A stretch of DNA of 44,754 nt, taken from Actinomycetota bacterium. GTDB lineage: Bacteria; Actinomycetota; CADDZG01; JAHWKV01; JAOPZY01. The notes under the pieces are model-generated. The model was not told where the DNA came from, made no database searches, and saw only the letters and a program-made list of their open reading frames with translations. A program made the translations under genes and the position numbers. Where the stretch lies: contig JAOPZY010000119.1 in assembly GCA_025963875.1 (NCBI GenBank), positions 1 to 44,754 on the forward strand. Direction: 5' to 3'. Each line of letters starts with the position of its first letter. Within the stretch, counting starts at the first letter, position 1. Shown here piece after piece: positions 1-7,892 of this stretch.

Positions 1-32
1 CCCTGCGGCTTCACGCGACCGAGCACCTTCAC
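1..32 (-). other. possible 5' end of a minus-strand gene leaving the window
   Basis: On the minus strand a GGAGG-like site (about positions 32-36) is followed by two in-frame GTG codons (30-32 and 24-26), and the frame stays open to the window edge (M-K-V-L-G-R-V-K-P-Q). This looks like a gene start, but only about ten codons are visible, so no function can be given. Confidence 0.2.
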
Positions 33-121
33 CTCCGGGGGAGTCATGAACTACGGTGCTGTGATTCTCCCCCGCCCAGCCGCCGATCGCGAGCATCGCG
101 GCCGACTTTATGCCGGCTCAC

Positions 122-1069
122 CTAGAGGTCTGAGCGCAGCGCCGAGGCCAGCTGGAGCGACTCGACGCTCATCATCGACTTGAAGTCGTCGAAGCGCTGG
201 CGGATGTCGGCGTCCGTCAGGGCCTGGACCCGCTCCGTGCCGAAGCCCTCGACGTTGAACGAGGCCATCACCGAGCCGACCGCCATCGCCCGGCGCAGCA
301 CCGCCTGCGACAGGTCCCCGTCGCCGTGGCCCTCCAGGTACCCGAAGAACCCGCCGGCGAAGCTGTCCCCGGCCCCGGTCGGATCGACCACGGTCTCCAG
401 CGGGTAGCCGGGCATGCCGAAGAAGCCCTCCTCGCCGAAGAGCGCCGCTCCGTACTCGCCCCGTTTCACGACCACGAAGCGGGGCCCCAGCTCGCGGAGC
501 TTGCGGGCAGCCCGGACGGTGTTGGGCTCCTCGGTGAGGGAGCGGACCTCGGCATCGTTGAGCAGCACGGCGTCGACGGTGCGGATGGCATCGATCAGGG
601 CGCCCCGCTGGGTGTCGATCCAGAGGTTCATCGAGTCGAGGCCCACGAGACCTCCTCCCTCGTACTCCGACCGGACTGCCGACTGGAGGCCCGGCTGGAT
701 GTTGCCGAGGAACAGGGCGCTTGCCGTCCTCGACCCCTCGGAGAGCTTGGGCTGGAAGCCGGCGAAGACGTTGAGCTGCGTGTCCAGGGTCTGGGCGGCG
801 TTGAGGTCGAAGTCGTAGCGGCCCCGCCAGAAGAAGGTCGAGCCACCCGCCACCCGCTCCAGGTCCTCGGTGTCGATGCCGCGTCGGGTGAGCACCGCGA
901 CCTCCTCTTCGCCGAAGTCCTCCCCGACGATCCCGACCACCCGTACCTGGGTGAAGAAGCTCGCGGCCAGCGAGAAGTGCGTGGCCGAACCCCCCAGCAT
1001 CCGCTCGCGCTCCCCGAAGGGAGTGGCGACGGAATCGAACGCGACGGAGCCAACCACGACCAATGACAT
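122..1069 (-). CDS. PfkB/ribokinase-family carbohydrate kinase
   Basis: Predicted cytosolic ATP-dependent kinase of a sugar or nucleoside, 315 aa. The chain opens with the family's first strand (SLVVVGSVAFD) followed by a GGSATHF glycine motif. Near residue 230 it carries DPTGAGDSFAGG, the PfkB signature 2 that holds the catalytic Asp and the anion hole. An upstream ATG at 1123 would add 18 residues unlike the family, so the ATG at 1069 just before the first beta strand is preferred. Substrate cannot be read from sequence; related proteins in actinobacteria are annotated only as sugar kinases. It is divergent from the PfpI gene at 1156 and separated from it by two small inverted repeats. Confidence 0.88.
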   Translation of the reverse strand: MSLVVVGSVAFDSVATPFGERERMLGGSATHFSLAASFFTQVRVVGIVGEDFGEEEVAVLTRRGIDTEDLERVAGGSTFFWRGRYDFDLNAAQTLDTQLNVFAGFQPKLSEGSRTASALFLGNIQPGLQSAVRSEYEGGGLVGLDSMNLWIDTQRGALIDAIRTVDAVLLNDAEVRSLTEEPNTVRAARKLRELGPRFVVVKRGEYGAALFGEEGFFGMPGYPLETVVDPTGAGDSFAGGFFGYLEGHGDGDLSQAVLRRAMAVGSVMASFNVEGFGTERVQALTDADIRQRFDDFKSMMSVESLQLASALRSDL

Positions 1070-1074
1070 GACGG

Positions 1075-1129
1075 CCGGTATCGTCCCATACCGGGTGGGA
1101 AGACTGCGTCCTGGGTGGGACACTGTCCC
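1075..1129. promoter_or_regulatory. two small inverted repeats in a divergent intergenic region
   Basis: CCGGTAT (1075-1081) and ATACCGG (1088-1094) form a perfect 7-bp inverted repeat with a 6-nt gap. A second perfect one, GGGAC/GTCCC (1117-1121 and 1125-1129), lies beside a -10-like GACACT (1119-1124). They sit between the starts of the kinase (minus) and the PfpI protein (plus), so a shared operator is plausible but unproven. Confidence 0.3.
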
Positions 1130-1155
1130 GCAACACCAATTTGAGGAGGTCCCAA

Positions 1156-1734
1156 ATGGCAGGTCAACTATCCGGCAAGTCCATCGCCTTCTTCGCAGCC
1201 AACGAGGGCGTCGAGCAGGTGGAGCTTACGACGCCGTGGGAGCGCATCGGCGAGGCGGGGGCGACCGTCGAGATGATCTCGATCCAGAAGGGTGAGATCC
1301 AGATGATGAACCACCTGGACAAGGCCGACAGGTTCCCCGTCGACAAGATCGTCGCGGAGGCGGAGCCCGCCCGCTACGATGGCTTGGTGCTCCCTGGCGG
1401 CGTCGCGAACCCGGACCTGGCCCGGATGAACCCTCAGGCCGTGGCCTTCGTGAAGGCGTTCTTCGACACCGGCAAGCCCGTCGCCGCCATCTGCCACGCC
1501 CCGTGGATGCTGGTCGAGGCCGACGTGGTGCGAGGCAGGACGGTCACGTCCTGGCCGAGCCTGCGCACCGATATCCGCAACGCCGGCGGCACGTGGGTCG
1601 ACGAGCAGGTCGTCGTCGAGAAGGGCCTCGTGACGAGCCGCAAGCCCGACGACCTCGATGCGTTCTGCCAGGCGGCCATCGAGGAGTTCGCGGAGGGCGC
1701 CATCGCCCATGGCCAGGAGCGCCGGAGTGCGTGA
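1156..1734 (+). CDS. DJ-1/PfpI family protein (type 1 glutamine amidotransferase-like)
   Basis: 192-aa single-domain protein of the DJ-1/PfpI fold, a class that includes general-stress proteins, deglycases and intracellular peptidases. The nucleophile-elbow Cys and following His are in AAICHAPWML, about two-thirds along the chain. An upstream LVLPGG strand-turn and the bacterial PfpI-type length are also present. The ATG at 1156 is preferred over the in-frame TTG at 1141 because GGAGG lies about 6-7 nt before it. It probably acts in the cytosol in stress protection or repair of damaged proteins; the exact activity in this family is disputed. Divergent from the sugar kinase. Confidence 0.9.
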   Translation: MAGQLSGKSIAFFAANEGVEQVELTTPWERIGEAGATVEMISIQKGEIQMMNHLDKADRFPVDKIVAEAEPARYDGLVLPGGVANPDLARMNPQAVAFVKAFFDTGKPVAAICHAPWMLVEADVVRGRTVTSWPSLRTDIRNAGGTWVDEQVVVEKGLVTSRKPDDLDAFCQAAIEEFAEGAIAHGQERRSA

Positions 1735-1798
1735 GGCGTGAGGTCCGCAAAGAAAGCCGTGCCTGACGCGGAGCACTCTGCGGACTTCCCGCGCAGCC

Positions 1799-2890
1799 TT
1801 GCCCGATAGCGAGCCCCTGTCGCTGGTCTCCCTCCGGGAGGCCGGCGGCGGGGACTCCGTGCCGCCGCCCCCCCCGCCCGATGAGCCGCGACCGCAACGG
1901 TCCCTGCGGCGGCTGTGGTGGCCGGGTGCTGCGGTGGCCGGTGTCACCCTGCTGGCGGGGGCCGTCTTCGTGCTGGCCCCGTCGGGACGGCCGGCCCTCG
2001 GCCGACCCCGGCCTGCCGTCTCGCCATCCGGAGGGCCGAGCGCCGCCAGGCCAGCCCCGGCCGCCGTCGCGGAAGCTGCCTCCGGCCCCATTGGCGGCCC
2101 CATCCCCGATGCCCGCTTCGCACCCGGCGCCTGTGTCGTCCTTCCTCCCACCGGCGCCGATCGCCACCAGACCGTCTTCCTCGACCCCGGCCACGGCGGT
2201 CCCGACCCGGGGACGATCGGTATCACCGAGGGGGGTCACGCCGTCGACGAGTCAGCCCTCACGCTCTCCACGGCCCTCGCCGCGGCGCCGCTCCTCCGGG
2301 GACAGGGCTACCGGGTGGTGCTGTCCCGTACCGGCAACTCGACGGTCGGGGTCATGGGTGCCGGCGACCTCCTGAGCGGCACCTTCACGGGGCAGGGGGC
2401 GCTCAAGGACCTGACCGCCCGGGCCGCCTGCGCCAACCTCGCCCGGGCGGCGGCGCTGGTGAGCATCCACTACAACGCCGGAGGCAGCCCTGCGAACGCC
2501 GGCATGGTCACGATCTACGACGACGTCCGTCCGTTCTCTGCCCGCAGCCTGCGGTTGGCGTCCCTCCTCCAAACCGAGATCCTCGCCTCCATGAACGGCA
2601 GGGGGTGGGGGATTCCCGACAGCGGCGTCAGGAACGACGCCTCCGCCGGAGGGACGGCGATCGATGCCGCGGACCGGGCGTACGGCCGGCTGGTGCTCCT
2701 GGGACCGGCCGCCGAGGGATACCTCGCCACGCCGAGCGAGATGCCCGGAGCCGTCGTCGAGCCGCTCTTCATCACCGATCCGTTCGAAGCCTCGATCGCC
2801 GCCGGCGCAGCTGGGCAGCAGGCAATTGCTGCGGGCATCGTCCGGGCCGTCGACACGTTCCTGCAGCCAACGCCATCCAATGCTCCATAA
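1799..2890 (+). CDS. N-acetylmuramoyl-L-alanine amidase (Amidase_3), membrane-anchored
   Basis: Predicted zinc amidase that cleaves the lactyl-amide bond between MurNAc and the stem peptide, acting outside the membrane. Residues 1-40 are Pro/Arg-rich and are followed by a hydrophobic segment (about 42-60, VAGVTLLAGAVFVLAP) that should be a signal anchor. The catalytic domain shows LDPGHGG (zinc His), an Asp-Glu pair in VDESALTLS, SIHYNA (zinc His) and the catalytic Glu in VVEPLFITD. The listed start is a TTG with a poor ribosome site; GTG at 1859 (just before the proline run) is an equally possible start. It is followed 30 bp later by the DNA glycosylase gene. Confidence 0.87.
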   Translation: MPDSEPLSLVSLREAGGGDSVPPPPPPDEPRPQRSLRRLWWPGAAVAGVTLLAGAVFVLAPSGRPALGRPRPAVSPSGGPSAARPAPAAVAEAASGPIGGPIPDARFAPGACVVLPPTGADRHQTVFLDPGHGGPDPGTIGITEGGHAVDESALTLSTALAAAPLLRGQGYRVVLSRTGNSTVGVMGAGDLLSGTFTGQGALKDLTARAACANLARAAALVSIHYNAGGSPANAGMVTIYDDVRPFSARSLRLASLLQTEILASMNGRGWGIPDSGVRNDASAGGTAIDAADRAYGRLVLLGPAAEGYLATPSEMPGAVVEPLFITDPFEASIAAGAAGQQAIAAGIVRAVDTFLQPTPSNAP

Positions 2891-2920
2891 CGCTCCTCTA
2901 AATGTCTTTGAGTATATTCT

Positions 2921-3535
2921 GTGGTAGAACCCCGCTTTTTACTCACAGGCCGGTCTCAGACCGCGGCATCCTCCGGCCCGGGGCCGGCGGAGATCGCCGC
3001 CGCCTGGGGCAGCACGATCGAGGACGTCATTGCACCCGGCCTCAAGGTCCTGTTCTGCGGGATCAACCCGAGCCTCTACTCGGCAGCGGTGGGTCACCAC
3101 TTCGCCCGCCCGGGTAACCGCTTCTGGCCGGCCCTCCACCTCGCCGGGTTCACCGGCCGCGTGCTGAGCCCCTTCGAGGACGAGTTGGCGCTGCGCCACG
3201 GACTGGGTGTGACCAATCTGGTGGCCAGGGCCACGGCATCGGCGCAGGATCTCTCCCGGGAGGAGCTTCGCGAGGGCGGCAAGGCGCTGGCAGACAAGGT
3301 TCTGCGGTATGCACCGGGCGTGCTCGCCGTGGTCGGCATCGGCGCCTACCGGATGGCGTTCGACCAACCTCGAGCCACGATTGGGCCACAAGGCCAACAG
3401 CTGGGCGGCCGCCCGGTGTGGGTGCTGCCCAACCCGAGCGGGCTCAACGCCCACTACCAGCTCCCCGACCTTGCTGCCCAGTTCCGCCGGCTCCGGGAGG
3501 CGATTGACCTTCCTGATCCATGCTCCAGCTGTTGA
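2921..3535 (+). CDS. mug: mismatch-specific uracil/thymine DNA glycosylase (Mug/TDG family)
   Basis: 204-aa base-excision repair enzyme that removes U or T from G:U and G:T mispairs. The first active-site motif is FCGINPS (about residue 50) with the catalytic Asn. The second is LPNPSGLNAHYQ near the C terminus, matching the family's NPSGL motif. The first 30 residues before the domain are not typical. A TATATT box (2913-2918) sits only 2 nt before the GTG used here, so true translation could begin elsewhere, though no later ATG/GTG precedes the GINPS motif. The intergenic stretch before it is AT-rich compared with the rest of the window. Confidence 0.88.
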   Translation: MVEPRFLLTGRSQTAASSGPGPAEIAAAWGSTIEDVIAPGLKVLFCGINPSLYSAAVGHHFARPGNRFWPALHLAGFTGRVLSPFEDELALRHGLGVTNLVARATASAQDLSREELREGGKALADKVLRYAPGVLAVVGIGAYRMAFDQPRATIGPQGQQLGGRPVWVLPNPSGLNAHYQLPDLAAQFRRLREAIDLPDPCSSC

Positions 3536-3604
3536 CAGCCCTTCTTCGGCGCCGGGGCAAGTGGAGCACAATCATGGATGGTGGCTTGGGAGAGGGGAGC
3601 TCGG

Positions 3605-5182
3605 ATGAATACGAAGGTCTACCGAAGCGAGCTGACGCCGGTCGCGTTCTTGCAGCGGAGCGCCTACGTTTTTCCCGACAAGACCGCGGTCGTCCACGGA
3701 GAGCGCCGCTACTCGTATCGGGAGTTCGAAGAGCGGGTGAACCGGCTGGCTTCGGCTCTACGGCGAGCGGGACTCGACAAGCATGACCGGGTTGCGTTTC
3801 TCTGCCCCAACATTCCACCGCTGCTCGAGGCACACTTCGCCGTCCCGGCCGCGGGCGGCATCCTCGTCGCCGTCAACACGCGCCTGGGGTCTGAGGAAGT
3901 CGCCTACATCCTCTCCCACTCGGGCGCCCGGTTCCTCTTCGTCGACCGCGAGCTCGAACCCGTCGTCGCTCCCGTCGACACCTCCCGGATCGAAGTCGTG
4001 CGCGTGGACGACACGGGAGCACCCGGAGACCCCTACGAGGATTTCCTCGCGGGCGGTTCCCCGGAGCCGGTCGAGAGCTGGCTCGAGGACGAGGAGGAGC
4101 CCATCTCCATCAACTACACCTCGGGGACCACCGGCCGGCCGAAGGGAGTGGTCTACACCCACCGCGGGGCCTACCTGAATGCCCTCGGCGAGGTGATCGA
4201 GATGGGACTCGGCTACCCCAGCGTGTACCTGTGGAACCTGCCGATGTTCCACTGCAACGGCTGGTGTTTCACGTGGGCGGTCACGGCAGTTGCCGGTCGC
4301 CACGTCTGCCTGCGCCGGGTGGACCCCGGCCGGACCTGGGAGCTCCTCGATTCCGAAGCCATCACACATTACAGCGGTGCCCCAACGGTGCACATCGGCG
4401 TCGTCAACCATCCGGCGGCGCACCGGCTGGAACGCGAGGTCACGGTGACCCTCGCGGGAGCCCCACCGTCGCCCACACTCCTGGGACGCCTGCGCGAGCT
4501 CAACTTTCGGCCGATCCATGTCTATGGCCTCACCGAGACCTACGGCCCGATCACGGTGTGCGCGTGGCACGAGGAGTGGAACGATCTGCCCGACGACGAG
4601 CAGGCGCGGCTCCGCGCCCGCCAGGGCCAGGCGTACCTCGTTGCCGATCTCGTCCGCGTGGTGGGCGACGAGATGCTCGACGTCCCCCGCGAGGGGTCAG
4701 TGCTCGGCGAGGTCGCGATGCGAGGCAACAACGTGATGAAGGAGTACTACCGGCAACCGGAGGCAACCTCGGAGGCCTTCCGGGGCGGATGGTTCCACTC
4801 GGGCGACCTCGCCGTCTGGCACCCCGATGGCTACATCGAGCTCCGGGACCGGAAGAAGGACGTCATCATCTCGGGCGGCGAGAACATATCGACCATCGAG
4901 GTGGAGCAGGCCATCGCCAGGCACCCGGCCGTGCTGGAGTGTGCGGTGGTCGCGATCCCGCACGAGACCTGGGGCGAGCGGCCCAAGGCGTTCGTGACCC
5001 TGAAGCCGCAGACCGCCGCCAGCGAGGCGGAGATCATCGAGTTCTGCCGTGAGCGCCTGGCGCATTTCAAGTGCCCGGACGCGGTCGAGTTCTGCGAGCT
5101 GCCCAAGACGTCGACCGGGAAGGTCCAGAAGTACGTGCTGCGGGACAAGGAGTGGTCCGGCTTCGACCGGCGCATCCACTAG
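3605..5182 (+). CDS. AMP-dependent acyl-CoA synthetase/ligase
   Basis: 525-aa member of the ANL superfamily that adenylates a carboxylic acid with ATP and transfers it to CoA. Motifs in order: A3 phosphate loop NYTSGTTGRPKG (about residue 175), A5 YGLTETYGP, A7/A8 SGDLA and ELRDRKKDVIISGGENIS, and the C-terminal lysine in KTSTGKVQK (A10). The start at 3605 follows a purine-rich GAGAGGGGAGC; an earlier ATG at 3578 would add only nine atypical residues. Substrate is not clear; the sequence looks like the medium/short-chain fatty acyl-CoA synthetase branch. Convergent with the hydrolase gene 7 bp away. Confidence 0.92.
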   Translation: MNTKVYRSELTPVAFLQRSAYVFPDKTAVVHGERRYSYREFEERVNRLASALRRAGLDKHDRVAFLCPNIPPLLEAHFAVPAAGGILVAVNTRLGSEEVAYILSHSGARFLFVDRELEPVVAPVDTSRIEVVRVDDTGAPGDPYEDFLAGGSPEPVESWLEDEEEPISINYTSGTTGRPKGVVYTHRGAYLNALGEVIEMGLGYPSVYLWNLPMFHCNGWCFTWAVTAVAGRHVCLRRVDPGRTWELLDSEAITHYSGAPTVHIGVVNHPAAHRLEREVTVTLAGAPPSPTLLGRLRELNFRPIHVYGLTETYGPITVCAWHEEWNDLPDDEQARLRARQGQAYLVADLVRVVGDEMLDVPREGSVLGEVAMRGNNVMKEYYRQPEATSEAFRGGWFHSGDLAVWHPDGYIELRDRKKDVIISGGENISTIEVEQAIARHPAVLECAVVAIPHETWGERPKAFVTLKPQTAASEAEIIEFCRERLAHFKCPDAVEFCELPKTSTGKVQKYVLRDKEWSGFDRRIH

Positions 5183-5189
5183 TTGTCGC

Positions 5190-6005
5190 TCAGGGAGCGC
5201 TCGCCGTACCGTTCCCCGTGAGGAAGGCAGCGACCTCGCGGTCGGCGTCCGGCTCGTCGGTGGGGTAGAGATGAGCGGCGCAGCGCAGTTCAATCAGGCG
5301 CGCGGCTGGGATCAGCCCGGCGAGCAGGCGTCCGTTGGCGGGCGGCACCATCACGTCCTCCTCGCCGTGGACGACGAGGGTCGGCGCCGGCATCAGCGGC
5401 AGGCGATCGTACGCGTCGTGACCGAGGGAGGCGGCGAGCTGGGCGGCGTAGGGTTCCGGCTCGATGGGGAACCGCAACCGCTGGCGGATGTCCTGCGAGA
5501 TGCGGTCCCCGTGCTCGGCGCGGGTCCGTGCGGCGTAGTTGTAGGGAACGGAGGCCCAGACCGCTTCCTCGGCCGGCATCTGGCCGCGGCGGTGGAAGAA
5601 CGCGAGCGTCGGTCCGTCGGCCGCGACGGCGCGATCACCTCCCGGGGTCGTCGCGCCCAGCACGAGTCGCGCCACCCGATCTGGGTGTCGCAGCGCGATC
5701 TCCTGCGCGATCATGCCGCCGAGGGAAATACCGTAGACGTGGGCGCGCTCAACGCCGGCGGCGTCGAGCACCGCGACCGCGTCGTCCGCCATCAGGGCGG
5801 TGGTGTACGGGCCCGTGGGCCGGTCGCTGCGCCCGACGCCGCGGTTGTCGAACGTGAGCACCCTCAACCCCGCGGCGGCGAGCACGGGAACGGTGCGCCA
5901 CCAGCCGGTCGCGTTCATCCCCAGACCCATGACGCAGATGACGGGCGCGCCTTCGCCTGTGCTCTCCCAATAGAGGGAGACCGTCTGGTTGAGTGCCAAG
6001 GGCAT
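5190..6005 (-). CDS. alpha/beta hydrolase
   Basis: 271-aa single-domain alpha/beta-hydrolase. The nucleophile elbow is GISLGG (about residue 95), the oxyanion/second-strand motif is TFDNRGVGRS, the acid lies in VHGEEDVMVP, and the likely catalytic His is in AAHLYPTDEP near the C terminus. It resembles 3-oxoadipate enol-lactonase-like and haloperoxidase-like hydrolases, but the substrate is unknown. The start is supported by GGAGG 8 nt upstream. It lies 50 bp downstream of a MazF-like toxin gene on the same strand, so read-through from that module is possible. Confidence 0.88.
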   Translation of the reverse strand: MPLALNQTVSLYWESTGEGAPVICVMGLGMNATGWWRTVPVLAAAGLRVLTFDNRGVGRSDRPTGPYTTALMADDAVAVLDAAGVERAHVYGISLGGMIAQEIALRHPDRVARLVLGATTPGGDRAVAADGPTLAFFHRRGQMPAEEAVWASVPYNYAARTRAEHGDRISQDIRQRLRFPIEPEPYAAQLAASLGHDAYDRLPLMPAPTLVVHGEEDVMVPPANGRLLAGLIPAARLIELRCAAHLYPTDEPDADREVAAFLTGNGTASAP

Positions 6006-6055
6006 TTCGATCCTCCGCGGCTTTTGGCCGCTAGCCCCCCGTGCGGGTAGGGAGG

Positions 6056-6427
6056 TCAGCCACCACAGTCGACGGCGACCTCGAGCGCCTCGCAGATCTG
6101 GCGCATCCGCCCGTCGCTGAGCCGCCCGAGGCGTTCGACGAGGACGGCGACAGAGACGCTCTCGATCGAGTCAAGATTCACTCCGGATAGCCGTGGGATG
6201 GGATCGTCGCCGGATTCCAGCACGACCTCGCTGGGGAGGTCCCGGATGGTCGTGGTGCACGGGGCAACCAGCGCACGTCGAAGCCTCGGGATGGCAGCGT
6301 CGCGCGAGAGGACCACAACCGGGCGGCGGCCGACGTCGGACGGCTCGCACCACCAGACTTCCCCTCGGGAAGGAAGCGCGTTCAGGATGCCGCAGCAGCT
6401 TGGCGGAACGACGCCAGATCGCCCCAT
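6056..6427 (-). CDS. MazF/PemK-like endoribonuclease toxin (module 1)
   Basis: Predicted mRNA-cleaving toxin of a type II toxin-antitoxin pair. After a loose N-terminus the PemK core starts at SRGEVWW, followed by [11 protein letters not shown], a strand ALVAPCTTT and the late LDSIESVSV segment, all typical of MazF folds. The ATG at 6427 gives 123 aa and overlaps the antitoxin gene by 46 bp. Family members usually begin only 3-4 residues before RGE, which here would correspond to a CTG codon at 6383-6385 overlapping the antitoxin TGA (CTGA). Which start is used is uncertain. Coupled to the antitoxin gene immediately upstream. Confidence 0.82.
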   Translation of the reverse strand: MGRSGVVPPSCCGILNALPSRGEVWWCEPSDVGRRPVVVLSRDAAIPRLRRALVAPCTTTIRDLPSEVVLESGDDPIPRLSGVNLDSIESVSVAVLVERLGRLSDGRMRQICEALEVAVDCGG

Positions 6428-6618
6428 TCATCGGGCTCCTCGAGCGGGTGTTCGTCATATGCCGCGTAGGCGGCATCGATTTGGGCCGAACGGTGCCGGC
6501 CAAGGAGCGCTCCCAGGGCTTCGTCGAGAAGCGCTGCGTCGGTGAGTTGCGAACGAAGTTGGCGCGCACTTGCGAGAAGATGCTCGTCGACTGTGGTACT
6601 CACTCGTATGCGGGCCAT
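6382..6618 (-). CDS. MazE-like antitoxin (module 1)
   Basis: 78-aa protein with an N-terminal strand-helix resembling the ribbon-helix-helix DNA-binding part of actinobacterial MazE-type antitoxins ([13 protein letters not shown]). The acidic C-terminal part ([15 protein letters not shown]) is the region expected to wrap around and block the toxin. It precedes and overlaps the MazF-like gene. Its start is only 20 bp from the divergent start of the DinB-type polymerase, so the two promoters must overlap. A -10-like CATACT lies 6 nt before the ATG, suggesting a leaderless mRNA. Confidence 0.8.
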   Translation of the reverse strand: MARIRVSTTVDEHLLASARQLRSQLTDAALLDEALGALLGRHRSAQIDAAYAAYDEHPLEEPDEWGDLASFRQAAAAS

Positions 6619-6624
6619 AGCATG

Positions 6625-6630
6625 AGTATG
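6625..6630 (-). promoter_or_regulatory. -10-like hexamer for mazEF-like module 1
   Basis: Minus strand reads CATACT (4/6 to TATAAT), with exactly 6 nt before the antitoxin ATG. No good -35 is seen. The position would give a transcript starting at the ATG. Confidence 0.35.
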
Positions 6631-6638
6631 CCATCTTT

Positions 6639-7697
6639 ATGCCATGCCCAAACGAACCTTCCCTTCGGCAGGTGAACCGCTCCGTCCTCCACGTGGACCT
6701 GGACCAGTTCATCGCCGCGGTCGAGGTGCTCCGCCATCCCGAGCTCGCAGGCCTGCCCGTCGTGGTGGGTGGGGACGGCGATCCCTCCAAGCGGGGGGTC
6801 GTGTCCACCGCCAGCTACGAGGCCCGCGAGTACGGGATCCGGTCGGGGATGGCCCTCCGCACCGCCTACCGCAGGTGTCCCCAGGCGGTGTTCCTGCCGG
6901 TCGACCGCGACGTGTACCTCTCCGCCTCCGCCCGGGTCATGGACACGCTGCGGACCTTCCCGGCCGTCGTCGAGGTGATGGGCTGGGACGAGGCGTTCAT
7001 GGGCCTGGAGACGGCTGCCCCCGAGGCGGTGGCCGCTGAGGTTCAGAGGGCCGTCCTCGAGCGCACGGCCCTCTGGTGCTCGATCGGCGTCGGCGACAAC
7101 AAGCTCAGGGCCAAGCTCGCCACCGGCTTCGCCAAGCCCGCCGGCGTGTTCTCGCTGACCGGGGACAACTGGCACGCGGTGATGGAGGGACGCCCCACGG
7201 AGGCCCTCTGGGGCATCGGCACCAAGACCGCACGCAAGCTCGCCGCCCTGGGCATCCGGACCGTCGCCGAGCTGGCCAGGGCCGACGTTGGAGAGCTGGT
7301 GCGTGCGTTCGGCCCGAACACGGGGCCATGGCTTGCCCAGCTGGCCCGGGGGGAGGCGACGAGCGAGGTGAGCGCCGAGCCCCGCGTGGCGAGGGGTCAC
7401 GGCAAGGAGCGGACCTACCAGCTGGACCTGACGGACGCCGAGGAGATCCGCCGGGAGCTGTGCACCCTGGCCCGGGAGCTGGCGGCAGACCTGGCCGGCG
7501 AGGGACGGAAGGCGGTCCGCATCCTGGTGAAGGTGCGGTTCGCGCCCTTCTTCACGACGAGCCACAGCGTGACGCTGCCCAAGCCGGCGCTCGACCCCGC
7601 GGCGATCGAGCGTGGTGCCCTGGCGGCGCTGGAGCGATTCGACCTCGATCGGCCGGTCCGGCTTCTCGGCGTGCGGGCCGAATTGGCGCCGCCCTGA
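6639..7697 (+). CDS. dinB: Y-family DNA polymerase IV, DinB2-like
   Basis: 352-aa translesion polymerase. The palm begins with LHVDLDQFIAAVE (first catalytic Asp) and continues with the WDEAF motif carrying the second catalytic Asp-Glu. The thumb HhH region (WGIGTKTARKLAALGI) and a little-finger domain complete the fold. The LDQF and GWDEA patterns are those of mycobacterial DinB2 rather than E. coli DinB. The steric-gate position, Phe13 in E. coli and Leu14 in M. smegmatis DinB2, is Ile here (codon ATC). A GTG at 6672 would start 11 codons later and number this residue 14. No beta-clamp motif is obvious at the C terminus. Divergent from MazEF-like module 1. Confidence 0.9.
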   Translation: MPCPNEPSLRQVNRSVLHVDLDQFIAAVEVLRHPELAGLPVVVGGDGDPSKRGVVSTASYEAREYGIRSGMALRTAYRRCPQAVFLPVDRDVYLSASARVMDTLRTFPAVVEVMGWDEAFMGLETAAPEAVAAEVQRAVLERTALWCSIGVGDNKLRAKLATGFAKPAGVFSLTGDNWHAVMEGRPTEALWGIGTKTARKLAALGIRTVAELARADVGELVRAFGPNTGPWLAQLARGEATSEVSAEPRVARGHGKERTYQLDLTDAEEIRRELCTLARELAADLAGEGRKAVRILVKVRFAPFFTTSHSVTLPKPALDPAAIERGALAALERFDLDRPVRLLGVRAELAPP

Positions 7698-7703
7698 CCG
7701 GTG

Positions 7704-7746
7704 CCGGGTGCAATTTCCCACCCCCACGGTGGTTTTTTGCACCCGG
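7704..7746. terminator. nested hairpin after dinB
   Basis: Perfect 10-bp outer arms (7704-7713 CCGGGTGCAA, 7737-7746 TTGCACCCGG) enclose a TTTC/TTTT internal loop and an inner 5-bp stem CCACC/GGTGG (7718-7722, 7728-7732) with a 5-nt loop. It begins 7 bp after the dinB stop codon. No U tract follows, so it may be a factor-dependent terminator or mRNA 3' stabiliser. Confidence 0.5.
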
Positions 7747-7857
7747 GCCCTCGGTCGAGTGCGAGGCCTGGGCTTGAATCAGCATTCCTTGGCGGAGCTG
7801 TTGACATGGTTTTCAAACCGGGGTGGGGTGCCGGGGCTCGACCCAGGCTAATCCGAG

Positions 7858-7886
7858 TCGACGGCTCGGGACGTTACATGTAACAT
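7858..7886 (+). promoter_or_regulatory. promoter and palindromic operator of MazEF-like module 2
   Basis: A -35-like TCGACG (7858-7863, 4/6), a 17-bp spacer and -10 TAACAT (7881-7886) end exactly 6 nt before the antitoxin ATG. The perfect 12-bp palindrome GTTACATGTAAC (7873-7884) covers the -10 box. This is the arrangement expected for autorepression by the antitoxin or the toxin-antitoxin complex. Confidence 0.55.
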
Positions 7887-7892
7887 GGTGGC

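Noticed and set aside
108-1139. Long open frames antisense or in other frames to the sugar kinase
   Set aside because: GC-rich codon bias keeps shadow frames open; these are Arg/Gly/Pro-rich with no motifs, while the kinase frame carries clear family motifs.
7801-7806. TTGACA as a -35 for MazEF-like module 2
   Set aside because: It is about 75 bp from the -10 beside the start codon and no -10 lies 16-18 bp after it.
7790-7850. tRNA-like fragment with GGTTTTCAAACC (anticodon-loop look, TCA) and GGGGCTCGACCC (T-arm look)
   Set aside because: No acceptor stem, no D-arm and no proper 7-nt anticodon loop with 5-bp stem; not a tRNA-Sec or any tRNA.
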